The position numbers and the translations under genes were made by a program. The notes under the pieces are model-generated. The model saw only the letters and a program-made list of their open reading frames with translations, was not told the DNA's origin and searched no databases. DNA of 64,000 nucleotides, from contig NZ_LRUN01000001.1 of NCBI RefSeq assembly GCF_001679645.1, positions 237,725-301,724 on the forward strand, in the 5' to 3' direction. Source of the DNA: Pseudomonas bananamidigenes. Lineage in GTDB: Bacteria; Pseudomonadota; Gammaproteobacteria; Pseudomonadales; Pseudomonadaceae. Positions 1 to 8,271 of this stretch are shown here, piece after piece; position 1 is the stretch's first letter, and each line of letters opens with the position of its first letter.

Positions 1-194
1 GCCGGGTGCTGGCCGGTTCGTTGATCGGCGGCGTCGCCGAAACCCAGGAAGTGCTGGATTTCTGCGCCGAGCACAACATCAGCTGCGACATCGAAATGCT
101 CGACATCCGCCAGATCAACGAAGCCTACGCCCGCATGATCGCCGGTGACGTGAAGTACCGCTTTGTGATCGATATGGCGACACTGAAGCTCTAA
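1..194 (+). CDS. Zinc-type alcohol dehydrogenase, C-terminal fragment
   Basis: Only the last 63 or so codons are inside the window; the gene begins upstream. The tail, with SLIGGVAETQEVLDFCAEH followed by a helix and a final VIDM strand, matches the end of the NADP-dependent cinnamyl/YahK-like branch of zinc medium-chain alcohol dehydrogenases. The catalytic and structural zinc ligands lie outside the window, so substrate cannot be judged. It runs convergently into the IclR gene with only four bases between the stop codons, and no terminator hairpin is visible there. Confidence 0.75.
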   Translation, partial: RVLAGSLIGGVAETQEVLDFCAEHNISCDIEMLDIRQINEAYARMIAGDVKYRFVIDMATLKL

Positions 195-198
195 ACCT

Positions 199-1008
199 TC
201 AAACCTGCACTTTTAAACCAAGTTCTGCCGAGAGCCGGGCCGTGACCCCTTTGATCAGGGGAATCAGCTCGGCCATCTTCTCCAGCGGCATGTACGGCAC
301 GGTGCTGGCGATGCTGATCGCTGCGACGATGCGCTTGCTCGCGTCGCGGATCGGCGCCGCCACGCAGCGGATCGACGGTTCGTTGTCTTCCAGATCGAAT
401 GCATAGCCACCGGCCACGTATTCCACCATGCGCTGTTCGAGCTGCTCCCACGACTGCTGGGGATGCTGCGGCCAGAACTGACTTTTCCCACCCGCCGGCA
501 GGCTGATGTCGTACAGACGCTGCCAATCCTGCGGCGCGTCATCGAGCATCAGAGCCTTGCCGATTCCGGTCCGCGCCAGCGGCATGCGGTGGCCGACCCG
601 CGAGCGCATTTCCGGGCCGTTGCGTCCCGGGTTCTTCAACAGGTAAAGCACCTCGTCGCCTTCACGGATCCCCAGGTGAACGGTATCGCCGGTCAGCGCC
701 GACAACTCGTCCAGATACGGCCCGGCCAATGTCGCCAGCGGCAACTCTTCACGCGCCTGGAAACCCAGTTCGATCAGTTTCGGCCCCAGCAGATAACCGA
801 CTTGCGGCACCACACGCAGGTAGCGCTCATCCACCAGACAACTGGCCAGACGATGGGTGGTGCTGCGCGTCGTGCCGATCAGGCGGGCAATCTCTTTGAG
901 ATCGCGGGCGCCACTGGCGACGGCCTGCACCACCCCCAGCCCGCGAAGCAGGGTCTGGGTGCCGGTCGGCGCGGCGTCCTTGGCATTTTTCGGGGCGTCT
1001 TCCTGCAT
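199..1008 (-). CDS. IclR family transcriptional regulator of the galactonate operon
   Basis: 269 residues, normal for IclR. The N-terminal winged helix-turn-helix spans about residues 18-80 (GVVQAVASGARDLKEIARLI, then TTRSTTHRLAS as recognition helix), and the rest is the IclR effector domain with PLARTGIGKAL and a C-terminal VAAISIASTVPY strand. It is the last gene of the dgoK-dgoA-dgoD-MFS series, 60 bases after the transporter, so it is probably co-transcribed with its targets. I infer that it binds the TCCCATA-N-TATGGGA palindrome upstream of dgoK and upstream of the SDR gene, because a 15-bp palindrome with an odd centre is the usual IclR operator shape. In enterobacteria dgo is controlled by a GntR protein, so a GntR regulator such as the one at 18.3-19.0 kb is the alternative. 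Confidence 0.88.
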   Translation of the reverse strand: MQEDAPKNAKDAAPTGTQTLLRGLGVVQAVASGARDLKEIARLIGTTRSTTHRLASCLVDERYLRVVPQVGYLLGPKLIELGFQAREELPLATLAGPYLDELSALTGDTVHLGIREGDEVLYLLKNPGRNGPEMRSRVGHRMPLARTGIGKALMLDDAPQDWQRLYDISLPAGGKSQFWPQHPQQSWEQLEQRMVEYVAGGYAFDLEDNEPSIRCVAAPIRDASKRIVAAISIASTVPYMPLEKMAELIPLIKGVTARLSAELGLKVQV

Positions 1009-1068
1009 ATCCAGCCTTTAGCGTTGAGCGAGGGAACGGGCGGCATTATGGTCGCCCGACAGGGACGA

Positions 1069-2379
1069 CTACAACTCGATGCGCTCGACCTTGCCCACCA
1101 GCAACACGTAGGACAAGGCACCGATCAGGGCCAGAATCGCGATGTAGGTAATGGCCGGTGCGAACGAATCGCCGCTGGCCAGAAAGCCGATGACAATCGG
1201 CGTGGCAATCGCCGACAGGTTGCCGATGAAGTTGAACACTCCGCCGGTCAAGCCCAGCAACCGCGCCGGTGCCAGGGTCGAGACCAGTGACCAGGTAATC
1301 GACGCCAGACCGTTGCCGAAGAACGCCAGGGCCAGGAAAGCAATCACCAGCGGTGTCGACTCGACGAAGTTGGCGCCGATGATCGAGGTGGAAATCAGCA
1401 ACCCGCCAATGATCGGCAACTTGCGCGCAAACCCGACGGTGCAGCCACGCCGGATGAGGAAGTCGGAAAAGAATCCGGAGCACAGCACGCCGATGAACGC
1501 GGCGAGAAACGGCAGCGATGCCAGCAGGCCGGACTTGATGAAGTCCATGCCGCGATATTTCACAAGGTAGGTCGGGAACCACGTCAGGAAAAACCACAGC
1601 GTCGAGTTCAGGCAGAACTGGCCGATATAGTTCCCCCATAACTTGCGCTTGCTGAGGACGATGCCGAGATCGGTCCAGCTGAATGTCGCCTTTACTTTGG
1701 CGGTTTCGACGGCGATGTCCACCAGCCCGCCGCCCTCACGGATCAGGTCGATTTCGCCTTCGTTGGCGCCTTTGAAATCCCGTGGCTCGCGATACACCGC
1801 GTACCAGATCGCCGCCCACACGATGCCCACCGCACCGGTCACGACAAACACCATGTGCCAGCCAAATTCATGTTGCAGCCACGCCAGCACCGGGGTCAGG
1901 AACGCCAGCCCGACAAACTGCCCGGAGGTGTAGAAACCGATGGCCGTGGCCCGCTCACGCTCGGGGAACCAGGTTGTCACCACGCGACTGTTGATCGGAT
2001 ACGCCGGTGCTTCCAGCGCACCGACCGCCATGCGCAGCACGAACAGCGCGATGAAACTGGCGGCGAAACCGAGCATCACCGTGGCCAGCGACCACAACAG
2101 CAGCGCGGCGCTGTAAAGGATGCGCGGCGGCACCCGGTCCACCAGCCAGCCGCCGGGGATCTGCATGGCGGCGTAGGTCCAGCCGAACGCGGAAAAGATC
2201 AACCCGACATGCACCGGGTCGATGCCCAGTTCAGTGGTAAGTGCCGGGGCGGCAATCGACAGGTTGCTGCGGTCGAGGTAGTTGATGACCACGGTGATGA
2301 ACAGCAGCACCATGATGAAAAACCGCTTGCGGCTGGGCGTGACTAATGTCGCTTGCCCGGTGAGGGTTTGCGGTTGCAT
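1069..2379 (-). CDS. MFS transporter, anion:cation symporter (DgoT/GudP-like), probable galactonate importer
   Basis: 436 residues with about twelve hydrophobic segments. The family signs are the NYLDRSNLS stretch in helix 1 (about residues 34-42) and the loop 2-3 motif GGWLVDRVPPR, both typical of the anion:cation symporter branch that imports hexonates and hexarates by proton symport. A charged loop of about 45 residues separates the two six-helix halves. Its place directly after dgoD suggests D-galactonate as substrate. Upstream, between it and dgoD, there is a 185-base gap filled largely by a REPIN, so expression relative to dgoD may be modulated at that hairpin. Glucarate or another sugar acid cannot be excluded from sequence alone. 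Confidence 0.85.
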   Translation of the reverse strand: MQPQTLTGQATLVTPSRKRFFIMVLLFITVVINYLDRSNLSIAAPALTTELGIDPVHVGLIFSAFGWTYAAMQIPGGWLVDRVPPRILYSAALLLWSLATVMLGFAASFIALFVLRMAVGALEAPAYPINSRVVTTWFPERERATAIGFYTSGQFVGLAFLTPVLAWLQHEFGWHMVFVVTGAVGIVWAAIWYAVYREPRDFKGANEGEIDLIREGGGLVDIAVETAKVKATFSWTDLGIVLSKRKLWGNYIGQFCLNSTLWFFLTWFPTYLVKYRGMDFIKSGLLASLPFLAAFIGVLCSGFFSDFLIRRGCTVGFARKLPIIGGLLISTSIIGANFVESTPLVIAFLALAFFGNGLASITWSLVSTLAPARLLGLTGGVFNFIGNLSAIATPIVIGFLASGDSFAPAITYIAILALIGALSYVLLVGKVERIEL

Positions 2380-2449
2380 GGGGAGCGCCTCTTCTTATGT
2401 TTATTGAGGTCGGGGGGGGGATGCAGATCTCCGCTCCATGGAGATCAAC

Positions 2450-2540
2450 CTGTGGGAGCGAGCTTGCTCGCGAAGCGATCTATCAGGCGACATCGGTTTC
2501 GAATGTGCCGCCCTCTTCGCGAGCAAGCTCGCTCCCACAG
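2450..2540. repeat. REPIN (paired REP hairpin), copy 1
   Basis: Two copies of a REP-type sequence starting CTGTGGGAGCGAGCTTGCTC lie in inverted orientation about 45 bases apart, so the unit can fold into a long hairpin. It sits in the gap between dgoD and the MFS gene. The same arms recur at 6.1 and 12.5 kb. Such doublets are the usual REPIN of fluorescent pseudomonads, mobilised in trans by a RAYT transposase that is not in this window. Confidence 0.92.
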
Positions 2541-2565
2541 TGTTTGGTGTCGGGTCAGAAAAGAC

Positions 2566-3714
2566 TCACCACTCGGCAAAACTGCCATCGGCATGACGCC
2601 AGACCGGGTTGCGCCAGCGGTGGCCGACCGCCGCACGTTCGATCACGTACTCCTCGTTGATCTCGATCCCCAGCCCCGGGCCGTTCGGGATCTTCACGAA
2701 GCCTTTGTCGTAGTCGAACACCCGTGGATCCTTCACATAATCGAGCAGGTCATTGCTCTCGTTGTAATGGATACCCAGGCTCTGCTCCTGGATAAACGCG
2801 TTGTAACAAGCGGCGTCCAGTTGCAGACACGCCGCCAGTGCAATCGGCCCCAGCGGGCAATGCAGCGCCAGCGCCACGTCGTAGGCTTCAGCCATGTTGG
2901 CGATCTTGCGGGTCTCGGTGATACCACCGGCATGAGAGGCATCCGGCTGGATGATGTCGACGTAACCTTCGCTCAACACCCGTTTGAAATCCCAGCGCGA
3001 AAACAGTCGCTCGCCGAGGGCAATTGGTGTGCTGGTCAGCGGCGCCAATTCTTTCAGCGCTTCGTAGTTTTCGCTAAGCACCGGCTCTTCGATGAACATC
3101 AATTTGTAGGGATCGAGTTCCTTTATCAGCACCTTGGCCATGGGTTTGTGCACCCGGCCATGGAAGTCGACGCCAATGCCGACGTTCGGCCCCACCGCAT
3201 CACGCACGGCGGCGACGTTGGCCAGTGCCAGATCGACTTTCTCGAAGGTATCGAGAAATTGCAGCTCTTCGGTGCCGTTCATTTTCACTGCGGTAAAACC
3301 ACGGCCCACCGCCTCTTTCGCGGCCCGCGCGGTGTCCGCCGGCCGGTCACCACCGATCCACGAGTACACGCGGATCTTGTCCCGCACCTGACCGCCGAGC
3401 AGATCACTGACCGACACGCCAAGGGCCTTGCCCTTGATGTCCCATAACGCCTGGTCGATGCCGGCCAAAGCGCTCATGTGGATGGCGCCGCCCCGGTAGA
3501 AGCCGCCGCGGTACAGCACGGTCCAGATGTCCTCGATATTGCGTGGGTCTTTGCCGATCAGGTAGTCGGACAATTCCTCGACCGCAGCGGCGACGGTGTG
3601 GGCCCGGCCCTCGACCACAGGCTCGCCCCAACCGGTCACGCCCTCGTCGGTTTCGATTTTCAGGAAGCACCAGCGCGGCGGGACGATGAAGGTGGTGAGT
3701 CGGGTGATTTTCAT
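2566..3714 (-). CDS. dgoD: D-galactonate dehydratase
   Basis: Enolase-superfamily acid-sugar dehydratase that converts D-galactonate to 2-keto-3-deoxygalactonate. Its 382 residues equal the E. coli DgoD length, and the catalytic residues fall at the same numbers: Asp183 and His185 (VDFHG), Glu209 (FIEEP), Glu235 (LGERLF) and His285 (LHCPLGP). The N-terminal capping domain covers about residues 1-120. It follows dgoA by 48 bases in the same direction. Conservation of every ligand and acid/base residue makes the galactonate assignment firm compared with other mandelate-racemase relatives. Confidence 0.96.
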   Translation of the reverse strand: MKITRLTTFIVPPRWCFLKIETDEGVTGWGEPVVEGRAHTVAAAVEELSDYLIGKDPRNIEDIWTVLYRGGFYRGGAIHMSALAGIDQALWDIKGKALGVSVSDLLGGQVRDKIRVYSWIGGDRPADTARAAKEAVGRGFTAVKMNGTEELQFLDTFEKVDLALANVAAVRDAVGPNVGIGVDFHGRVHKPMAKVLIKELDPYKLMFIEEPVLSENYEALKELAPLTSTPIALGERLFSRWDFKRVLSEGYVDIIQPDASHAGGITETRKIANMAEAYDVALALHCPLGPIALAACLQLDAACYNAFIQEQSLGIHYNESNDLLDYVKDPRVFDYDKGFVKIPNGPGLGIEINEEYVIERAAVGHRWRNPVWRHADGSFAEW

Positions 3715-3762
3715 CTGCTTGTCTCTCTTGTTGGATGCAGCGCACGCAGCGCCGGAAAAGTC

Positions 3763-4383
3763 TTAGCAAAGGGCTTTCCAGGCCGCCACGTAGGCCCTGG
3801 CATTGGCCGCCACTTGCTCGGTCGTCATGCCCGGTTTGAACAGCCCGGAACCAAGACCGAAGCCTTTGACGCCGGCGTCGATGAACGCCTGCATGTTGTC
3901 CGGGGTGATGCCACCGACGGGCGCGAGAATCGTCCCGACGGGCAGCACCGCCAGCCAGGCTTTCACCACCGCCGGCCCCATCTGCTCGGCCGGGAACAGC
4001 TTGAGAATGTCTGCGCCCTCCTCCAGCGCTGCAAAGGCTTCGGTCGGCGTGGCAACGCCGGGCGACAGGTACAGCCCCGCCGCTTTCGCCGCGCGCAATA
4101 CCTTCGCATCGCTGTGGGGCATGACGATCACCTGGCCGCCGGCCTCCTTCACCCGTTCGACCTGTTCCGGAGTCAGCACCGTGCCGGCACCGATCAGGCA
4201 ATCGGCGGGCAGGGTCTTACGCAGAATGCGAATGCTTTCGTACGGTGCAGGGGAATTGAGCGGTACTTCGATGACGCGAAATCCGGCCGCGTACAGGACT
4301 TCTCCGACAGCTGCGGCTTCCTGCGGATGCAGGCCGCGCAGGATCGCGATCAGACCGTTTTGTGCCAGTGCTTGCTTGAGCAT
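3763..4383 (-). CDS. dgoA: 2-dehydro-3-deoxy-6-phosphogalactonate aldolase
   Basis: Class I aldolase that splits KDPGal into pyruvate and glyceraldehyde 3-phosphate. 206 residues, the usual size for a KDPG/KDPGal aldolase. The general base is Glu39 (VIEVPLNSP), the Schiff-base lysine is Lys128 in ILKLFPAE, and the phosphate-binding region is PVGGITPDN. The VIEVPLNSP form, rather than the EITLRT form of Eda, points to the galacto-specific enzyme. It sits between dgoK, 20 bases upstream, and dgoD. Confidence 0.95.
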   Translation of the reverse strand: MLKQALAQNGLIAILRGLHPQEAAAVGEVLYAAGFRVIEVPLNSPAPYESIRILRKTLPADCLIGAGTVLTPEQVERVKEAGGQVIVMPHSDAKVLRAAKAAGLYLSPGVATPTEAFAALEEGADILKLFPAEQMGPAVVKAWLAVLPVGTILAPVGGITPDNMQAFIDAGVKGFGLGSGLFKPGMTTEQVAANARAYVAAWKALC

Positions 4384-4402
4384 GTCAGGCCTCCAGTCAG
4401 GG

Positions 4403-5392
4403 TTAGCGGGATAAGGAATCGATCAGTCCGCCGGCGAGGGCCAGTTGCCACAACCCACGCTCGGTAGCCTGTTCCGCCAGAGTCACTCGGGCGAAACCGC
4501 AGGCATCAAGGGCGCGGCTGTATCGGGCGCACAACTGCGTGTTGCCGATGAGGATGATCGAAGGAAGAGGTGCGCTGTTGCGCCGGCGTCGTTGCACGGT
4601 GGCCAATGCTGTCAGTTCATGACCGATCAGCAACCCGGACAGATAGTCCGGTTGTGCGGTGGCGCTGAGTTCACCGGTCAGGCCCAGGCTGCGGGCGCTG
4701 AACAATGTCGATAGCACACCGATCTCGCCTTCCTCCGACAACGCTACCTGCACACCGCGTTCAAAGGCCTCGGCGTCGAACGTCGCGCTGTGCTGTTGGG
4801 TACGGCCAAGAATGCTGTGTTCGCTGAGCACAGCGAACACTTCGCCAGTCATGAAGGTGTCGAAGCGGGTGATGCAGCCGTCGGCCACCTCCACCCATTT
4901 CGAATGACTGCCCGGCAGGCCGATCAACAGATCATTGCCCGCCTCGACCGGCAGATTCTGCAGGACGCCGAGGACCTGGGTTTCTTCGCCGCGCATCACA
5001 TTCGGCAATGTTGAACGCTGAATCACACCCGGCACGATATGCACATCGACACCGCGAAGGCTGTGTACGGTCAGCAGGGATTTTCCGAGATCGGCCACGT
5101 TGGCCGGCGTATCGCGGTAGGTTGCTTCGCGCCAGCCCTGGGCGCTGCCGACCATGCCGCAGGCGATCACCGGCAAGTCGGGCTGCGCATCGAGCCAGTC
5201 ACCGCACGCCTCGTCGAATGCCAGTTCAAATCCATCGGCGCATTCACGACCGTGGAGGGGTCGCGGCGTCTTCGGCAACTGCATGATCCCGAACGACAGC
5301 GAACGCTGCGCCAGTACCTGTCCGCCCGTCCCGAGTTTGTAAGCACGCAGAGAGGTCGTCCCCCAATCGAGCGCGATCAATTGCGCCAGCAT
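4403..5392 (-). CDS. dgoK: 2-dehydro-3-deoxygalactonokinase
   Basis: Phosphorylates 2-keto-3-deoxygalactonate with ATP to give the DgoA substrate. 329 residues; the N-terminal phosphate motif DWGTTSLRAY is at residues 9-18, and a second nucleotide-binding stretch LLIGLPGSHSKWV follows in the middle. It is the first gene of the operon: a promoter and palindromic operator lie 40-100 bases upstream, and the leader ends in ACAGGTGAAGCG just before the ATG. Nearly the same leader and start region is repeated at 17.3 kb in front of a different gene. Confidence 0.95.
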   Translation of the reverse strand: MLAQLIALDWGTTSLRAYKLGTGGQVLAQRSLSFGIMQLPKTPRPLHGRECADGFELAFDEACGDWLDAQPDLPVIACGMVGSAQGWREATYRDTPANVADLGKSLLTVHSLRGVDVHIVPGVIQRSTLPNVMRGEETQVLGVLQNLPVEAGNDLLIGLPGSHSKWVEVADGCITRFDTFMTGEVFAVLSEHSILGRTQQHSATFDAEAFERGVQVALSEEGEIGVLSTLFSARSLGLTGELSATAQPDYLSGLLIGHELTALATVQRRRRNSAPLPSIILIGNTQLCARYSRALDACGFARVTLAEQATERGLWQLALAGGLIDSLSR

Positions 5393-5430
5393 CGCTTCAC
5401 CTGTTTTGTTATTGGCAGTGAGTGAGCCGG

Positions 5431-5460
5431 ACTATAAACCTGGGCGCAGCAAAATCTCAA
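5431..5460 (-). promoter_or_regulatory. dgoK: dgoK promoter (sigma-70 type)
   Basis: Read on the minus strand, a TTGAGA -35 box (5455-5460) and a TATAGT -10 box (5431-5436) are 18 bases apart, or 17 if TTATAG is taken. Expected start is near 5424, giving a leader of about 30 bases to dgoK. The same two boxes at the same spacing occur at 17354-17383. Confidence 0.75.
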
Positions 5461-5474
5461 TATATAAATATCAT

Positions 5475-5489
5475 TCCCATATTATGGGA
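5475..5489. promoter_or_regulatory. Palindromic operator upstream of dgoK
   Basis: TCCCATA-T-TATGGGA is a perfect 7-1-7 palindrome ending 14 bases before the -35 box, so its centre is about 58 bases upstream of the predicted start. That position suits an activator more than a simple repressor. A near-identical copy lies at 17398-17412 with the same distance to its -35 box. Confidence 0.75.
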
Positions 5490-5496
5490 TTCGAGC

Positions 5497-5535
5497 AAAA
5501 AAAATACTGCAGGCTGAAACAGCGCCTGCAGTATT
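5497..5535 (-). terminator. Intrinsic terminator of the GNAT gene
   Basis: On the minus strand a 12-bp perfect stem (AATACTGCAGGC paired with GCCTGCAGTATT, 7-base loop) is followed by a run of T. It ends seven bases before the dgo operator and insulates the dgo promoter from the gene upstream. Confidence 0.92.
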
Positions 5536-5546
5536 GTCGGTGCGGC

Positions 5547-6029
5547 TCAATTGCCCTCGGCAAACTCCCGTAGCACCTTGCCATCCATGCGATACCTCAC
5601 CCACTCTTCCTGCGGCTGGGCACCGAGGGATTTGTAGAATTCGATGGCCGGGGTGTTCCAGTCCAGAACGCTCCACTCGAAGCGGCCGCAGTCGTTGGCG
5701 CAGGCGATTTTCGCGAGGTGGCGCAACAAGGTTTTGCCGGCGCCGCCGCCCCGTTGCTCCGGGGTAATGTAGAGGTCTTCGAGGTACAGGCAATTGCTGC
5801 CCAGCCAGGTCGAATAGCTGAAGAAAAACACCGCGAAACCGATCGGCAGCCCATCACGCAGGCAGATCAGGCCGTGGGCGGTGGCGCCTTCGCTGAACAG
5901 GCTGCGCTCGATGTCGGCGACGCTGGCGATGACTTCGTGACGGGCCTTTTCGAAGTCTGCAAGTTCAGTGATGAACGCGAGGATTTGCGGCGCATCGCTG
6001 GGGGTCGCCGGGCGGATTTCGATCGTCAT
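5547..6029 (-). CDS. GNAT family N-acetyltransferase
   Basis: 161 residues from the ATG at 6029; the start gives MTIEIRPATPSDAP, the usual GNAT N-terminus, and the extra upstream codons are not family-like. The acetyl-CoA binding motif is EDLYITPEQRGGGAGKTLLRH (about residues 84-104, R/Q-x-x-G-x-G/A form). The later DWNTPAIEFYKSLGA stretch resembles the polyamine (SSAT-like) or N-epsilon acetyltransferase branch. It is a single gene ending in a strong terminator. Substrate is not determinable. Confidence 0.88.
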   Translation of the reverse strand: MTIEIRPATPSDAPQILAFITELADFEKARHEVIASVADIERSLFSEGATAHGLICLRDGLPIGFAVFFFSYSTWLGSNCLYLEDLYITPEQRGGGAGKTLLRHLAKIACANDCGRFEWSVLDWNTPAIEFYKSLGAQPQEEWVRYRMDGKVLREFAEGN

Positions 6030-6138
6030 GGACGGGCCTTGTCGGAAATAGGAAAACGCCATACTAAGGCGGCACGCCGCGCTCGTCACATGGCAAAGCA
6101 AACACTACCCTACTCAATCACAGAAACACGGCGATCCG

Positions 6139-6242
6139 TGTGGGAGCGAGCTTGCTCGCGAAGGCGTCCCGCCAGTCGATGGAGGTATTGCCTGTGCCGA
6201 GGTCTTCGTCGGATCGCCGCCCGGAGCAAGCTCGCTCCCACA
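6139..6242. repeat. REPIN (paired REP hairpin), copy 2
   Basis: Inverted REP arms TGTGGGAGCGAGCTTGCTCG and its complement enclose about 55 bases in the gap between the divergent GNAT and HD-domain genes. The right arm is slightly diverged (GGAGCAAGC without the preceding CGC). Confidence 0.9.
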
Positions 6243-6271
6243 AGGATTGTTGTTTGCTTCATAGGACATGC

Positions 6272-6925
6272 ATGAACACGATCGCTTTTGAACCACTGGC
6301 CTCACTCGCCGCCGAAATTCTGCCCCACGCACTGGAACCGTCAGAGGATGGCGCTCACGATCTGTCTCACCTGCAACGGGTCTGGCACAACGCACGCATC
6401 TTGCAGACTGAAGAAGGTGGCGACCTTGAGGTGCTGCTGGCGGCCGTGCTGCTGCACGATTGCGTGGCCGTGGAAAAGAACTCGCCATTGCGCTCACAGG
6501 CTTCGCGCCTGGCAGCGGAGAAAGCATCGACGGTGCTGGCAAACCTCAACTGGCCCGAAAACAAAATCAGCGTCGTCATCCACGCCATCGAAGCCCACAG
6601 CTTTTGCGCGAATATTTCCCCGCGCACCCTTGAAGCCAGAATCGTCCAGGACGCCGACCGTCTCGACTCCCTCGGCATGCTCGGCGTCGCCCGCACCTTC
6701 TACACCGCCGGGCGAATGGGCAGCGCGCTGTACGACCCACGCGATCCAGAAGCCCGTGCAAGGGACTACGACGACAAGCGATTCTGCCTCGATCATTTCC
6801 AGACCAAACTGCTTCATCTGGCCGACGGTTTCCAGACCGCTGCCGGCCAGCGTCTGGCGCAGATCCGCCATCAACGCCTGAAAGGTTTCATGGAGCAATT
6901 CAAGGAGGAGATCGGCGTCGTCTGA
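6272..6925 (+). CDS. HD domain phosphohydrolase
   Basis: 217 residues from the ATG at 6272, chosen because MNTIAFEPLASL begins the family-like sequence after a weak TAGGA ribosome site. It is a metal-dependent HD hydrolase: His33 (AHDLSHLQRV), His62-Asp63 (LLHDCVA) and Asp129 (QDADRLD) give the H-HD-D set. The form resembles the YedJ group of small HD proteins that act on nucleotides or phosphate esters. Nothing in the neighbours fixes the substrate. Confidence 0.85.
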   Translation: MNTIAFEPLASLAAEILPHALEPSEDGAHDLSHLQRVWHNARILQTEEGGDLEVLLAAVLLHDCVAVEKNSPLRSQASRLAAEKASTVLANLNWPENKISVVIHAIEAHSFCANISPRTLEARIVQDADRLDSLGMLGVARTFYTAGRMGSALYDPRDPEARARDYDDKRFCLDHFQTKLLHLADGFQTAAGQRLAQIRHQRLKGFMEQFKEEIGVV

Positions 6926-7184
6926 AGGCGTTACTCCGGTGATTCACGATCCTGAGATCGCCAGGCTCAGACCTGAGCCACGGGCCTGACATCGTCGCCA
7001 GTCTGGTCAGCCCGGCACAACGGGGCCGTATCGAACTGGCTGATCACGATCGGGCGCCTGCTGTGGAGACAGTCCGAAAACAAAACCGCGCCGGCCAACT
7101 GAACCGTTCGTCGCTTATCAGGCACCATTGCGGAGCGAGGGCAGACCAAGACCATGTAAGGATTCCAATCACTGGAGGCACCCC

Positions 7185-7520
7185 ATGATCTCGTCAAGGT
7201 TGACTGCCCTCGTATTTGCCACACTGCTCAGTCCTGCGGTTTTTGCGGCCACCACCACCGCTGCCGGCACCGGTCCCACCGACCCGGTCGAACGCCCGAA
7301 AGCTCCTGCCATCCAGAGTGCCCCCGGCATGAACACCGACGGCTCGGGTGTGGAAAATGCCTTGCCGCCGGCCACCGGCACCGACCCGCGCACCCAGGGC
7401 AATGATCCTGGCCGTCAGGGTGGCACTTCCGGCAATCCCCTGCCGCCGGATAACTCAGGCGCCGGTACCGGCTCGAAAACCACGACCGGCGGCTCGGGCT
7501 CGGAAGGTGCAGGAAAGTAG
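7185..7520 (+). CDS. Small exported Gly/Pro/Thr-rich protein of unknown function
   Basis: 111 residues from the ATG at 7185, which follows a clear CTGGAGG site. Residues 1-20 form a signal peptide (MISSRLTALVFATLLSPAVFA), probably cleaved after VFA. The mature part is low-complexity, rich in Gly, Pro, Thr and Ser, with no cysteine and no recognised domain, so it is probably disordered in the periplasm. It heads three small same-strand genes with gaps of 38 and 36 bases. Homologous proteins occur as unnamed proteins in pseudomonads, as far as I recall. No function is claimed. Confidence 0.72.
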   Translation: MISSRLTALVFATLLSPAVFAATTTAAGTGPTDPVERPKAPAIQSAPGMNTDGSGVENALPPATGTDPRTQGNDPGRQGGTSGNPLPPDNSGAGTGSKTTTGGSGSEGAGK

Positions 7521-7558
7521 TTCGCCAACGCCCGATTCACATTCAGGAAAAGGTAACC

Positions 7559-7813
7559 ATGAACGACGATAAAAACCTGGAAAAAGAAGTTCTCACCCAT
7601 TTATTGCATGCCCACCCGAACGGACTGGGCAAGGAAGTGCTGGACAATTATCGGGGCGAGAAAGTCGTGGCGAGCGCCCTCGCCGCGCTGCAAGACCGTG
7701 GACTCATCCACCATGGCCACGTGACCTGTAACGAAGCAGGCGAGCACTCTCTGAACCTGCCCATCAAGCTCAGTGCAGCAGGCGTGGAAGCGGCCCGCAG
7801 ACTCGACAGCTGA
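7559..7813 (+). CDS. Small protein, possible winged-helix fold
   Basis: 84 residues. The pattern of a first helix, a second helix (LGKEVLDNYRGEKVVASALAALQDRGLI) and a strand-like tail (NLPIKLSAAGVEAARRLDS) looks like a compact winged helix, close in feel to an RNA or DNA binding module. It starts after an AGGAAAAGGTAACC ribosome site, 38 bases behind the exported protein gene. I do not recognise a named family. Confidence 0.65.
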   Translation: MNDDKNLEKEVLTHLLHAHPNGLGKEVLDNYRGEKVVASALAALQDRGLIHHGHVTCNEAGEHSLNLPIKLSAAGVEAARRLDS

Positions 7814-7849
7814 CCACAGCACTCAAAACCTGGTGCAAGGAGAAATCCA

Positions 7850-8230
7850 ATGCCTCGTGGAAGCAAATCCAAATACACCGCCGAGCAAAAGCGCAAGGCC
7901 GAACACATTGAAGACAGTTATGAAAATAAAGGCGTATCGAAAGATGAAGCCGAGGCGCGGGCTTGGGCGACTGTCAACAAACAGTCCGGCGGTGGCGAAA
8001 AGGCGGGTGGTTCCGGACGCCGGAAACCGGCGAGTGCCAAGTCTGAAGACCGCAAGGAGTCGGCACGGCGCGCAGCGGTGAGCCGTGAGGGACACTCGCG
8101 CAGCAGCAAGGCTTCGCGGGAAGCGCAGACGGTCGAGAGCCTGAGGAAAGAAGCGCGGGAGCGGAAGATTCCCGGACGCTCGACCATGCGCAAGGATGAG
8201 TTGATAGCCGCGTTGCGCAAGGCGAGTTGA
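7850..8230 (+). CDS. Basic protein with plasmid-stabilisation-like N-terminus and Rho N-terminal-like C-terminus
   Basis: 126 residues, very rich in Lys, Arg and Ser. Residues 1-45 (KYTAEQKRKAEHIEDSYENKG, then EAEARAWATVNKQ) match a short family often labelled plasmid stabilisation protein in pseudomonads. Residues 95-126 (VESLRKEARERKIPGRSTMRK, then DELIAALRK) are a SAP/Rho N-terminal helix-extended-helix motif, which usually binds nucleic acid. The middle is disordered. A chromosomal partner is not visible, so the plasmid label should not be taken as a function. Confidence 0.75.
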   Translation: MPRGSKSKYTAEQKRKAEHIEDSYENKGVSKDEAEARAWATVNKQSGGGEKAGGSGRRKPASAKSEDRKESARRAAVSREGHSRSSKASREAQTVESLRKEARERKIPGRSTMRKDELIAALRKAS

Positions 8231-8271
8231 ATCAGGCCTTGTGCCGAATCTTCTGGACTCTTCGCGATCGA

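Noticed and set aside
7095..7130. GAACCG...TTATCAGG as a possible alternative sigma factor promoter before the exported protein gene
   Set aside because: The boxes do not match the AlgU consensus well enough and spacing is wrong; no claim made.
6967..7224. An 85-codon minus-strand frame in the gap before the exported protein gene
   Set aside because: No ribosome site, no family pattern, and it runs over the start of a better supported plus-strand gene.
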